DNA from: Lepidurus packardi
Lineage: Eukaryota; Arthropoda; Branchiopoda; Notostraca; Triopsidae
Assembly (NCBI GenBank): GCA_023053545.1
Contig: JAKZAN010000002.1
Span: forward strand, 5,130,375 to 5,194,374
Direction of reading: 5' to 3'
Length of the DNA: 64,000 nt
Position numbers and translations under genes: made by a program. This document shows, in pieces, positions 46,563-58,500 of the stretch; the stretch's first letter is position 1, and each line of letters begins with the position of its first letter. The notes under the pieces were generated by a model. The model searched no databases, was not told where the DNA came from, and was given only the letters and a program-made list of their open reading frames with translations.

Positions 46563-49500
46563 GGATGGGTTCGTTCAGGTTCCACTCCATGCTGTCAAAA
46601 CGAGGACCGGTTGGGCTAGTAACCGGGTTCAGAACCTGGTAGCACCTATATGCTGATACCAGTTCGTTTAACTGTTTAAACAAAAAAAAAAAAAAAAAAA
46701 TGACGTTGGGAAAAGGGTGTAGGACTCGTCTTGTTTAAGGAGAATAATTAGTTATTCAATGTCACGTACTTGCTGCGAGTAGACAGTACCCAAATTCGAA
46801 CCAATTTGCTCAGGACTCATTAACTCCTTAACGATAGCCTCGCTTAGCATTGCCATCTGCAAGCAATAACGCCATTTCTCAGTATTGGGTTGACAAGTTT
46901 TCCCAAAACGCCCAACATTAAAGTCAATTAAATAATTGAAAAAAAAATAAACTCCAAAAATAAAAACAAAATTCCGAAAATAAAAGAACAGCCAAGAAAA
47001 TCAAGCAAAACAGGGAATAAAAACTTGCCAATTTCAACAAATTATGGTTAATTGGATAAATTTTGAAAACCTTGTCGAAAAGTGCAGCGAGTTCAAGGCT
47101 TAATGGGGAGTCCGAAATGATTTGGGCCAAGGTCAAAGCAAACTTTTGCTCCTCATTAATTATAGCGTGAATGAAACGCTTCCTTTCAGGTACGTCATGA
47201 ACCTAAAAGTTTCCGTCACAAACGATAGTGAGTTACGGTAATTAATACACGAAGTTAAAAATAAAAATTAAAAATAAATAATAGTTTAAAAGGCAATAGG
47301 CATCCAAAATTTGTTAAGGTTAGATGTTAATATTGTAAGTTAATACAGTCCGCTTGAAGTTTACGTTATTCTAAAAATAAAAACTATTTTTTTTTCATTT
47401 TCTAATTATTTTACTTTTTTCTAACTATTATTTCTTACACTAATTAAGCTTAGTTTAATAAATTCAGCCGCAGGTTGGATCATGACGTCAGAACGGGTAC
47501 AGGGTGTGGCCTAGCGTACTTGTTACAATAGTCTCTATTGACATTTCGTATTGAAAAGTCAACAAAGCTGACTGACTCGCCCTCTGACGTCAGAGTCACG
47601 TGTCCCTATATTTTTTTTTTTATTTTTCTTCCATAACTTAGTTATTATTCCGCGTACCATCTAAAGAAAAATATCACTAGAAATTAGATTTTCTAGCTGA
47701 TTTTCTTAAGGTAAAGCAGCTTTCTTCTGACGGTTGCCTTTAATAAATAATAATTAGAATAGATTGTTAAGAACTGCAATACACTAAAGTAAATCGTTTC
47801 GAAAAGCAAAACTTGATCCAAAAAATTCTTGCAATTAATAAGTATAACTATATAGCTAACAAGTAGTAAATATGTAGTTAATAAGTAAACAAAAATAATG
47901 ATTAAATCAGCCATAACTAAAGCATTAATCTCTAAAATCGATCATAGTATGAATCGATCATAGTATCGCGTTGAACTAAATCGATTAGGCCGGGAGTAAC
48001 TTAATAACCAAATAAGCCAGCCCAAATCTTTCTAAAGAGGCTTTTCTAAGGTGAAAATGGGCGTAAGCAGGGTAATAAAGGCGCTTCTATTTAGCTTTAC
48101 AAATTTTAGCTACAGTTGGAATGTACAAAAAGGGTCGGATAGGACAGGACAAGACAAAAGCATTTTTTTACACGAAGGTGCCGCCTCCTATGGCACTACT
48201 GAAAGCGACATGGCCGTTCAATTTACTGGGTGGGTAATGCTTATGCAAATCCTGAGGATCGGCTACAGGCAAGGTAGGGACACTTGGCGTTGGGTTGGAT
48301 TTGCTCATGGATCCTCCCCCCGGGGAACTTGGGTGCTTGGAAGGTGGTGCTACGCCCAAACCGATATCGAGGCATGACAAGGCCTTGAGTGTTTTGACGT
48401 TGGAACTCACGTCTGCAGTATCAATAGCAGTGGGATAGCTATTATGCAAACTAGCAGCAGAAGCATGGGAAAGTGCCGGCTGGAGCTGCTCGCATGACGT
48501 CGAAGTCGGTAGGAATGACGTCATTACGCTGTTCGAAATGGGACTAGGGCTCCCTGCGACAGCAGCCGGGAAGAATGGCATCGATTCAGGGCCGGAATTC
48601 CGTGCCGGAATGACGCTCTTACGGTAAACCTCCAACGTCAGCTGTTGACCCGACGCCCTGCACGCATGAAAAAAAAGAGAAAATTATTGTAACTATGCAT
48701 ACTCACTTCACCTATGACTCTTCCCTTCCCCCATTGAAATCTTTGTTTAAAAAAACTTTTGAAATTCAATGTTCTTTTTTAACTTTCTTTAACTGTTCTT
48801 TTTTAACTTTTGAAATTCACTAGAAACCAAAATAAAAAAAAATAACTTCACTGGTTAAAACTTCCATAATTTAATTTTAAATGTAAATTAAAATTCATTC
48901 TTTGAACTGAAAATTTGACTTTACATTGTAATAATTTGAAGAATTTAACCTCACTTTTGAAATTCACTGATTTAAGAAGGAAACTTTTTAAATTTAATGT
49001 TCTTTTTTAACTTTTGAAATTCACTAGAAACCAAAATAAAAAAAATAACTTCACTGGTTAAAACTTCCATAATTTAAGTTTAAATGTAAATTAAAATTCA
49101 TTCTTTGAACTGAAAATTTGACTTTACATTGTAATAATTCGAAGAATTTAACCTCACTTTTGAAATTCACTGATTTAAGAAAGAAAACTTTTGAAATTCA
49201 CTGATTTAAGAAAAAAACTTTTGAAATTCACTGATTGAAAAACAAAACTTACTGGATGAGCTGGAGAACTTGCTCTTCTTTCATCTTCACCACGTTTTGA
49301 CTTCCCACAAATATAATATAGTCTCCGACCTTCATCCCTGCGTTCTCGGCCGCCATACCGGGCTCAACGCGCTCGATTCTGAACATAAAAAGTTTTTTTT
49401 TTTTTTATTAGTATTATTTTTTTTTTATGAGGACTGGGATCTGAGGTAACGGACAAATCAATGTCAGAGCATTTCCTTTTTTTTATTGTTTTGGCATTCT

Positions 49501-52500
49501 TTTAAAGGACATTACCTGGGAGGATGAGTCCATGCGACAGAGAAGCCATACCCCTGGCTCTGCTTATCTAACGTCATGGTGATGGTGTAAGGTGTCCGGC
49601 CACTGGAGCTGGAACTGGAACGGATCGAGTCGGGGCTGAGCGACGCTTTTGTACCACCTTCCCGTACTCTATGCCCGTGGTTCTCCTCTTCCTCTGGCGA
49701 GTTCTTATGAACGGCCTCTTCGAGGGAGTCGAACGCTATGCCACGCAAGAATGAAAAAAAAGTAAAATTCTTTGTTGAGTGACTTGTAGAGCAGGGGTGG
49801 GTTTCCACTATACCTTCTGAACGGTCGGGTTCCATGCTGGAATGCTTCACTGCAAAATGTCGTTTTCGGCCCACTTTTTCGTTTAACAATCGATACCAGC
49901 CAGTTACATCCTTAAAAGAAGATTCAGAAGATTTTGTTTTACAATGGATGTAAATTTCTTGTGAAGATTCGTGTAAAGATTCAGAAAGCTTTCCCCAACA
50001 ACAAAGCTTAAAAGAGCTCTGGAGTGTTTAAAGTTTGATTTGGAACTGAAAGGACTTGGAAGTTGAGCTAAAAGAAGGAAAAATGGAGCAACGAATTTGT
50101 AAGATTTCCAAGTATAATAGGCTTAGCCAAGTTTCTGGACCGTTCCTCTTGTAAGGATTCCTCCGAGGTATATGACTTGGAAATATAAGGAGGGAAGGAT
50201 TAACTTACTTTTCGAATAACGTGACTAACGCCAAAGGACATACAGCCCAAGAATTCACTCCGACTGTAGAAAAAAGAAAAGAAACAGAAGCCAGAAATGG
50301 TTAAGTTCTAAACCGGTTGTTAGAGTGATTGATTTTTCGAGATTGGTTACTTTCGGTTCACGTCTCGGTTCCATACAGAGACTAATAGTCGTTTATGCAA
50401 ATCCGCCGTAAGAAACTCGAAAGAGAACTTTTGGTCAAACCAAGGATTGTTGTCGCCCTTAACTAGGCTGGTGCGACAAAACGTCCGTTCGTCGTTGTCC
50501 GGAATTAGGGATAACTGCAATTTGAAAAGATTATTTTTTTTAAAGAAATTTGTGAAATTTCTGTAAGAAATTTCTTTCTGCAATTTCTTTAAGATATTCC
50601 TTTTCAATTTCTTTTTATGTTTTGTATATTTCAGAATGGTCTTAGAAAGTTTAAGCTATTTTGGGAAATTTTTCCATTATTTTTCCGAGATTTTTGAATT
50701 CTTCGAAATTTCTTTAAATTTTTAGATTTTCCTCGCCATTTCTAGACATTTCTTTTACAAATTCGCGATTTCGTTCCGAAATTTTCCTCGTACTTCCTTT
50801 GAGTAGTTTCGAATTCTTCAGAATTTCTTTAAATTTCTAAATTTTTCTTGAGTTTTCTACACATTTCTTTCAGAAATTTTCCCAATTTCTTCGAGAAATT
50901 TGGAATCTCGTTTACAAATTACTGAAATTTCTAGTTTTATTTTCAGCTATTTTAGAATTCCTTAAATTTTTTCTTTAAATCTGAAGATTCTTTAAAAAAT
51001 CCAAATTTCTTTTTAAGCATCTCTTATTTCTGGAAGAAATATCTCACTACTTTAAGAAAATACAGAATTTACTCAAGGAAATTTTGCGTAATGTTTTCAA
51101 TTTTTAGAAATTAATTTAGGAAGATTTTCCAAATCTCTCTGAGAAATCTGGGCATTTTCTCGTTCTCAGAAATGTTAGAATCTAGCGTTTAATTACTTTG
51201 ACGTAAGTGTTGCAAGACGATCCTGACGCACCGCGTAATCTCCTTGCAGCCAAAACTGTTGGGGAAAACCAGACCAATTAAGTCTAATTTAATTCACGTA
51301 TTAAAGTTCTAAAATGACGCTAAGTTTCATTATACTATACCATGGATGGTAAGCAGGCCAGAGTTGAGGTACACCGACAGTTGTAGTTGCCCTTTGCCCT
51401 GCAACACTTCCGCGGCTTTCCGTCGCTTAACGGTGCGCTTGGGTAGGGAGCTGTTGTTTCCCACCGAATAGCAAGTTCGCCACGTGCAATTGGATTTCCA
51501 AGAACTGTTGAGACGCCGCGCAGCCTTACGCTGACGAAGTGTGAGTGACCGGCGACTTCTCCGGCTATCATTAGGGGCGTCCCCGCTCGTTAAATTCGAG
51601 TACGACAAACGTGCACGCGAGCGCCGTCCTGATTTGGTCGGAGTGGAGACGTGGTGTCGAGTATGTTTCCAAATGCGGCCACTGGATGGAGCTGAGGACT
51701 TCTTGGACGAGCGGGTCTTTTTGGGCGGCGTGAAACAAAGGCTGTTGTAGACTGGTTGGTTGTGGCTTGGGCCCAAGATATGATTTCGCGACAGCTTCGG
51801 TGTTCTTAGGTACTGCGCCACGTGCGAATTCCAGGTTTCGCAACCGTCGGACATGTAATCGCAGTGCGTGACGTCCATAGAAGACGAGTGTCGGACGTGG
51901 ATCGGGTGGTGGTGGTGCGTCATCGTGTCCGTTTCCGTTTGGGTTTGGGTCTCTTTCGTTTGCGAGACGGTCGCTGGGGCTGAGGGTTGAGCGGTAGCGG
52001 TGCTGTTGTACTGGGCCTGCCATTGAGCCAAGGTGTGGTTGTCGACAAAGAGGAAGGGCTGCAAAGGAATTTTGACGCAGCCACAAAGGGCATGGTGCTG
52101 ATGATGGTTCGGGTGGCTGGGATCGGTGTCACTCCCATTGACAAGAAGCGGCTCGAGTCCCAAGGACATCGGATTGGCATTGTTGTCTTCCAGACCGGCA
52201 TTGGACACCGAATCCCAGTCCCGAATGGTGTCGGATAGCATAGCTTCCATAGACCAGTCGGACATGTCGCCGTACGTATCTTCGGGCAGTTGGCTACGAT
52301 CGTCCAGCATCCGTTGCAACCTCAGTTCGCGTTCTTGCAAACTAGAAGACCTCCTGGAACTGCTGGAGGACCGGCGCAGCGAAGAATGTGCTACCGTTTC
52401 CGGTAAAACCGGGTGTCGTCTTTCAGTTCCTTCCGACTGTCCTCTTAACCTAGGTGAGGGCTTGTTACCTGGCTCCTTAGAGGCGTTAACGGCCAAAAAG

Positions 52501-55500
52501 GCGCTGCCAGAACTAGAGTTTAACGGCGCGGACTCGAAGTCACCCGAGTTCCGGCAACTCACAAACCGACGGTGGCTCATTGCACTCTGGAAACGCGACG
52601 CGAGGGCGGGAGGATCAGGCTCTGTACTGGCGAGATACACGTTCTCATACGAAGGAGATAAAACGTGAACTGCGGTTTTGCCTACAGCCGAAGGGTCGCG
52701 TTCTGCGAAGGAAGAATTGATGGAGCAGAACGCGTCTTGGCGCAACGCAGGGGTCATACTCACGTCTTCCAGGTACCAGTCAGGGTACGCGTTGTTGTCC
52801 GGCGGTTGAATCGCCTGGAATCGGCCCGAATTAGAGGACAACGAGCGGTCACGGTAATGCGACGACGTAGCCACGCTCTTTTGCGCACGAGGAAGGGTGT
52901 TGGATTGTGGTTGGCAGATGATCGCTCGCATTTCTTCATAAAGATCGGTGTCCTCGTCTTCCTCTTCTTCAGCGTTCCCTCGTGGGATCGCTGGGTGGAA
53001 GAGAGATTTCATGAGCACGGGACTGGCGCTGATTGAAGGACTGATGTTTCGACCCGGTAGAGCTAGTTCGGCTACTCCACTGTCTTGCGTGTCGCTGCTA
53101 GAAGAGTTCGCTAGGGAATTTGCGTCCCCGTGCTGGAAACGGTGGACCGACGGCCAGACCGGAGGCTGACGGTTCGGCGAATCGTAGACGGGACTGTTAG
53201 AGGCTGAACGCTTGCTAGAAAGTTCATCGTTTTGAACCGTTCGCGGTTTCCAGAAATCCATAGCTTCATCCGCCGGTCGGGAAGACGCTAATAACACGGG
53301 AGCGATCTCCGTGTCTTCTAGGTTGACGTAAGAAGGCTGCCAGTCGTGACCGTCGGGTGATTTGCGGTTTTTGTTGGGAGACGGAAGGCTCTCCTTAATC
53401 TCATGGTTACTACAACTACAACTACTACTATTACAATTAGCATTGTTGGTTATCGGCGGAAGTGGAGACGCGTGGGAATCTAGGTTAACTGCCGAAACCA
53501 CGAGAGGTTTAGGTTCACTGTCGGGTAGTTCCATGTCGAGTTCATCCAAGGCGCACAAACCGCGACGGCTACAGGGAACGTTGAGGAACATGCTGCTTTT
53601 GCTGTTGTTGTTATGGTTGATTCCAGACTCCGCCACCGGCGACGGGACGCTGGAACTAGACTTGGCGGCCATGGACACGTTGTCCTCCTGGTCCGTCTCA
53701 AAGACGACAGGCAAGCGATGGTCTGACATCACTGAACGAACGGTTTTCTTATTAGCATTGGTGGGAGGCTGCGGCGGTCGTAGGTGGAAGACACTGGAGG
53801 AGGTTTTTAAGGGCCGCGAGTCGTAATTGATGTGCACGTGTTGTCCCGTGGAGGTATGACACGTCTTCTTGACAGGTGAGGCATTGAAATGGAAGCCCAG
53901 CGGTGGTAAGGGTCGTGATTCCCCGGATCCGGAATGCAGACTAGAGAATTCGCCCCGGTGGCCCATCAAGGCAGGCACCAAGGTCTTGTTGCTGGACGCC
54001 GACGCTGGCAGGGTCGTGGTTGGATACGGGACGCTGCTGTGCTCTTGCTGCGTTGGCGGGTCGGTTTTCTCCTGGCCATTCCGAGGTTCGCACACGTCGG
54101 GAGGGAGGTGAGGTGAGGGAGGGACAGGCTCCGGGGTTTGGTTGTGCGATGAGTTGGCCGGCGAAGGGGGTTTGACTGGTAATGGTTTGTGCAAGTCCAC
54201 TGGGGGCAAATTGGTAAACGAGGCTAGCCACGAGCACTGCGACGCGGAGCGTTGATGACTCTGATGGACCTCCTCCGCATTCGGCACCTGCTGCTGTAAG
54301 CGGATTTCGCCCAGCATTTGCTGCAAATCGGCAATTTCCTCGAAATCGCCCGCGTGTTTACTGGAATAACTGTACTGGCTAATGTCCACCTCGGCTAATG
54401 TGGTCGTCTGACCGTCTTGACTATCATCGTCGGTGAATTGGCTCATTTCCTGGTGCAAATCCGCGATCATTTGCTGGTAGCCAGGTGGCAAGGCATTGTT
54501 GCTGATGTCCTGCAGCACCCTGCGGGAACGGACGGCAACAGGAATGTGTTCCAAGCGCATGTATAAGCTGCTGTTATCGCTGTCGTTGGATAGAATGTCC
54601 TGCAAGCTGTAGATGGACTTGTGGACCATGGCTGGCGGTCGTTTCTTCCGCGAATGGCGACGACTGTGACGATTGCTGTCCAAACGACTCTTGAGCTTGG
54701 TCAGGAATCCGGCGTCGTGATGGTTGAGGTCATTCGGGGCTTTAGGGGACGGCTTGGGACGTAATTCCTGTTGACTTTGACGCAAAGTGGTCATTTTGCG
54801 GACCGTAGCTTCGCGGACCACGCCTTCGCCACTGTTGAGGGACATGGACGACGAGGAGCACGAGGCGGTGATCAGTTGCCGAGGGAGCACGGGCGGCGAG
54901 GATTCAATTTCCGAGGGGACAACCGCAGACTTCTTGGGCGGGAGAGGGGGCGAGGTTGAGGCAGTCGAGGTATTGTTGCTGTGGGACGAGGACGGGGATC
55001 GACCTTTGCTCGATTTGCTGTCGCGGCGTCGTAAAAACCGGGCCGAGGCTTTCTTGAGGTCCAAAAAACTCGTACGGGACGAAGACTCCCCGGAGTTCTT
55101 AGATCCAATGGCCCATTTCAACATGGCGCTGGGCCGATCTCCTACCACGCAAGTGCAAATTGAGAATTTGTAAGCAAAATGCCAATTTGTAAGCAAAAGT
55201 GAAAACTTTATAAACATGTTTTTCAAACGCGTAGAAGTAACTATCCTGTCCAAGATAAAAAAAACGAATCTACAGTTTCGCATAAGGTCGGGCAGTAACG
55301 CAACAATGAATAATATAACAGTAACTGAACTTTACATGACTCGCCATAGTGATTTCAGCCTCTCTTTCCAGGGGAGCAAAAACGCAATAATGAAAAATAA
55401 ACAGTAAACCGACCGAATGGTGCTCCCGACCCCGGATTTGTAGCACTTCTTCGGCTTGTGTCTTATTTCTCTTGTTTCGTGAACGGGCTAGTCCAATTCC

Positions 55501-58500
55501 GTCCCTCTAAAATAATCAGCGAACAAGGTAGGTTTCAAGCCGGACTTGTGCTACGGATGCGGGCAGTACGGGAACCCATTCGGTCGCCTGCTGCTTCTTC
55601 TACCCTGTTGCGTCATTCGGCAGGCCGGAGTAACGCAACAAGTGCCCGCCTGACCTTCTGAAAAACGTCGGTATCTTTTACTGTGGACAATATAGTACAC
55701 ATCGAAAACACCAATCAGGTCCTAGCTTTATATTTCCTAATCCCCCAAGAATTATTTGATTTATTTTCTGTTTTCTGTTGCATAGCATTTATCTGCTCCG
55801 ATTTCTTTCGCACTAGTATATTGCTTCAATTTAAGTAAATAAAAAGCAGGACATTACTTCCCAGAAGTCGCATTCTAAAGAAATCAAAAACTCCACTGCG
55901 TAACTAACTATCGCACGAGAGATCGAACAAACTAAACCGGTCTAGATTAGTCTAGTCGTTGGGTGTTTTGGTGTTGAAGAAGCAAACCGCCAAAACCACA
56001 AGTGCCGAACTGGTAACGCAAAATGCGTCAAACAAAGTGAAGGGCAGCAATAAGCCCCCCCCCCAAAAAAAAAAAAAATGTTGAGAGTACATAGCGTGTT
56101 TATGGCGTGCATAAGAATGCACGAGTTTTATTTCACAGGTAGTTTTTGGGCTGCTATGTTATGCATGTTCAAGGGGGAAAATGGCATTCGCTATGGTGTT
56201 AGAGAAGCTGGCAGAACAAGATTTGCCTTTGTGTAAGTTGGCATTCGTATAGCAGCCAAAGTAGATAGAACAAGAAACCGGTTTCCCAAAAAACCAAGGG
56301 CGGCATTTGGGGATTTCGATGTTTTTTATTTATTTATTTATTTTTTTCAAATTCTGTTTTCAACCTTCTTTTTGTACTGCTGGCTAATGTTTCTTACCAT
56401 GCTTGCTCCAAAGTTCCTGTGCAAAAAAGGATTTGAAAAGCGCGTGGCTGATGAGGAAGGTTAGAACTTGGGGAATGGTTGAAAATCGTTTGCCGGAAAA
56501 AAACTAAAACCGTTTGTGTCTGGCGCGAGAAACTGTGAACTTGGGTTTCCACAAACAGATAAAAGGAGTCGGTTTTCTCGCTCGGCGAAGCGTGAACATG
56601 CTTCTTTTTGGTCACTAAAGACTCTAAAGAAGGACAAACATCTTTCCGAAGGGCTGTCAAGTGTCAAGAACGCGAGAAGGTTACGGAAAGTGCATCCACC
56701 GCGAAGCTCGGTTCGGATTTCTGCGTTAGGAACTTTAGAAACTCCACAGACCAAGACAAACCAAAAACCCCCAAAGTTTCTCTCTACAGTGTCTATAGTC
56801 GCTGAAGTATCAAGATCTGAAAACACTCCATCGAGAGCAAGAAAAAAACGTGATAGAGAGTTAATGAGGCACTTAGTTTGGGTGGGTGGGCCCGGAACAT
56901 GGGTAAAAGTGACTTGTCAACAATGCAAAACATGCAAAGCATGCAAAGCGATGCAAAGTGCCTATTAAGGGGAAGCAGTGAGTCGTGTCGTATCTGTCTC
57001 CCCTCAAAAGGTAAATTTGCATTTTACTGGCCATTGGTAACAAAGTGATAGCGATATGAGCTCAAAACCGAAAGTTAATTGAATAGGAAGTCGAAAGTCG
57101 CCAGTCTCGTTCGGGAGAACTTATTAAAACCGGAGGAATTGGGAGCCTTGGTGCGTCCATTATGAATGGTTAGCGAACGTCTATAGCGACCAGCTGTTTC
57201 GGCCGGGGCGATTCATTGTTGGAGGATGGGATAGGCTTGCACTACAACAGAGATGGGAGAGTGAGCGAGAGAGACCGGCTTTCTCTTGCTCACTGGCCAT
57301 CACACATGCTTGATTAAAGCCATACAAGGGAAAAACGTTAACGGACAACAGAAGATGCCGAACGGAGCCAAAAAGGGCCAGGTGCAATTCTGCGTAATCG
57401 GGGATAAGAAAGAGAACCTTTTTCAAATACAAAAACGGCCTAACGGTAGACACTAGAAGACACTAAATATTCCCTTGGCGTTCCGGTTTCTTAAAGATTT
57501 CGTTATGGAGCTAACACACTCCTTGCCTTAATCCGGATGCGTAAAAAATGATCCAGAAAAAAACAAAGAAAAAAACGCCTGTTAAGAATAGAGCGATCCT
57601 CGATCGCTTGTTCGTTCGGGAATGTTTGATGTTTCATTCCAAAGTGGTTGAATTTCAATCCAGCTTTGTAAAATTCGTAAAAATGTGGGAAAAATCGATC
57701 CCAATCATCGGTAATAAAGAATTAATAAACAGGCGTCAAACTACAAGCCCGATTAAAAGAAAACATCAGAATTAATATTAGTAAATAAATAAGGAGCAGA
57801 AATAATCTCAATAATAACAAAGACATAGTTAAATTTCAATAATAAAAAAGCAAGACAAATAAATGAACGTGAATTTTAACACACTAAAAATAAATAAATT
57901 AGACAAATTGATCTAAAGCATAATAAATCAAGAAGCTAAATTTAATACTCGAATTAACATGAATTTGACATAATTCCGTAAATAATATCCGTATTAAATT
58001 CACGTAACTTAATATCTATAATAATTAAAAAATGACAGTACACAAACTATTCTTGAACTTTTTTATTATTTTTTGGGGGTTTTTAGTTTCTCCCAAAAGT
58101 GATGAGCTACTTGAGAAATCTTTCAGGTTTGCAACAGGTAGGGGAGCTTAGGAGCTATTGTTGGTCTTTTCTTTATGGGATCTATATAGGGCAAGCCAAT
58201 GTGGCATAGTTCCTGGTATTATTATTAATCCTCCCCTATTTTTTGGATTTCCGTTTGATTCATCTCACCTCACACGGGTTCATCTCTTCCAAGAAGGAAC
58301 AAAAAGAAAAGAATCTTGCCAGGTCATTTTACAATGTAATGTACGCTGAACAGGAGGGGTGACTGGACGGAATTTTCCGGTGAAAAAATAAAAGTTTTGT
58401 GACGCGATTTTAGTTATTAGACTGGCTGGACAAATTGTGTTTTTATTTTACATGGAAAGCGTGCCAAATCGCCCACCATTTTGGAAAACTGTTAAAATTC

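Noticed and set aside
56516-56968. 150-codon plus-strand frame
   Set aside because: Starts at GTG, Lys/Arg/Ser biased, ends in translated GCAAA repeats; no support.
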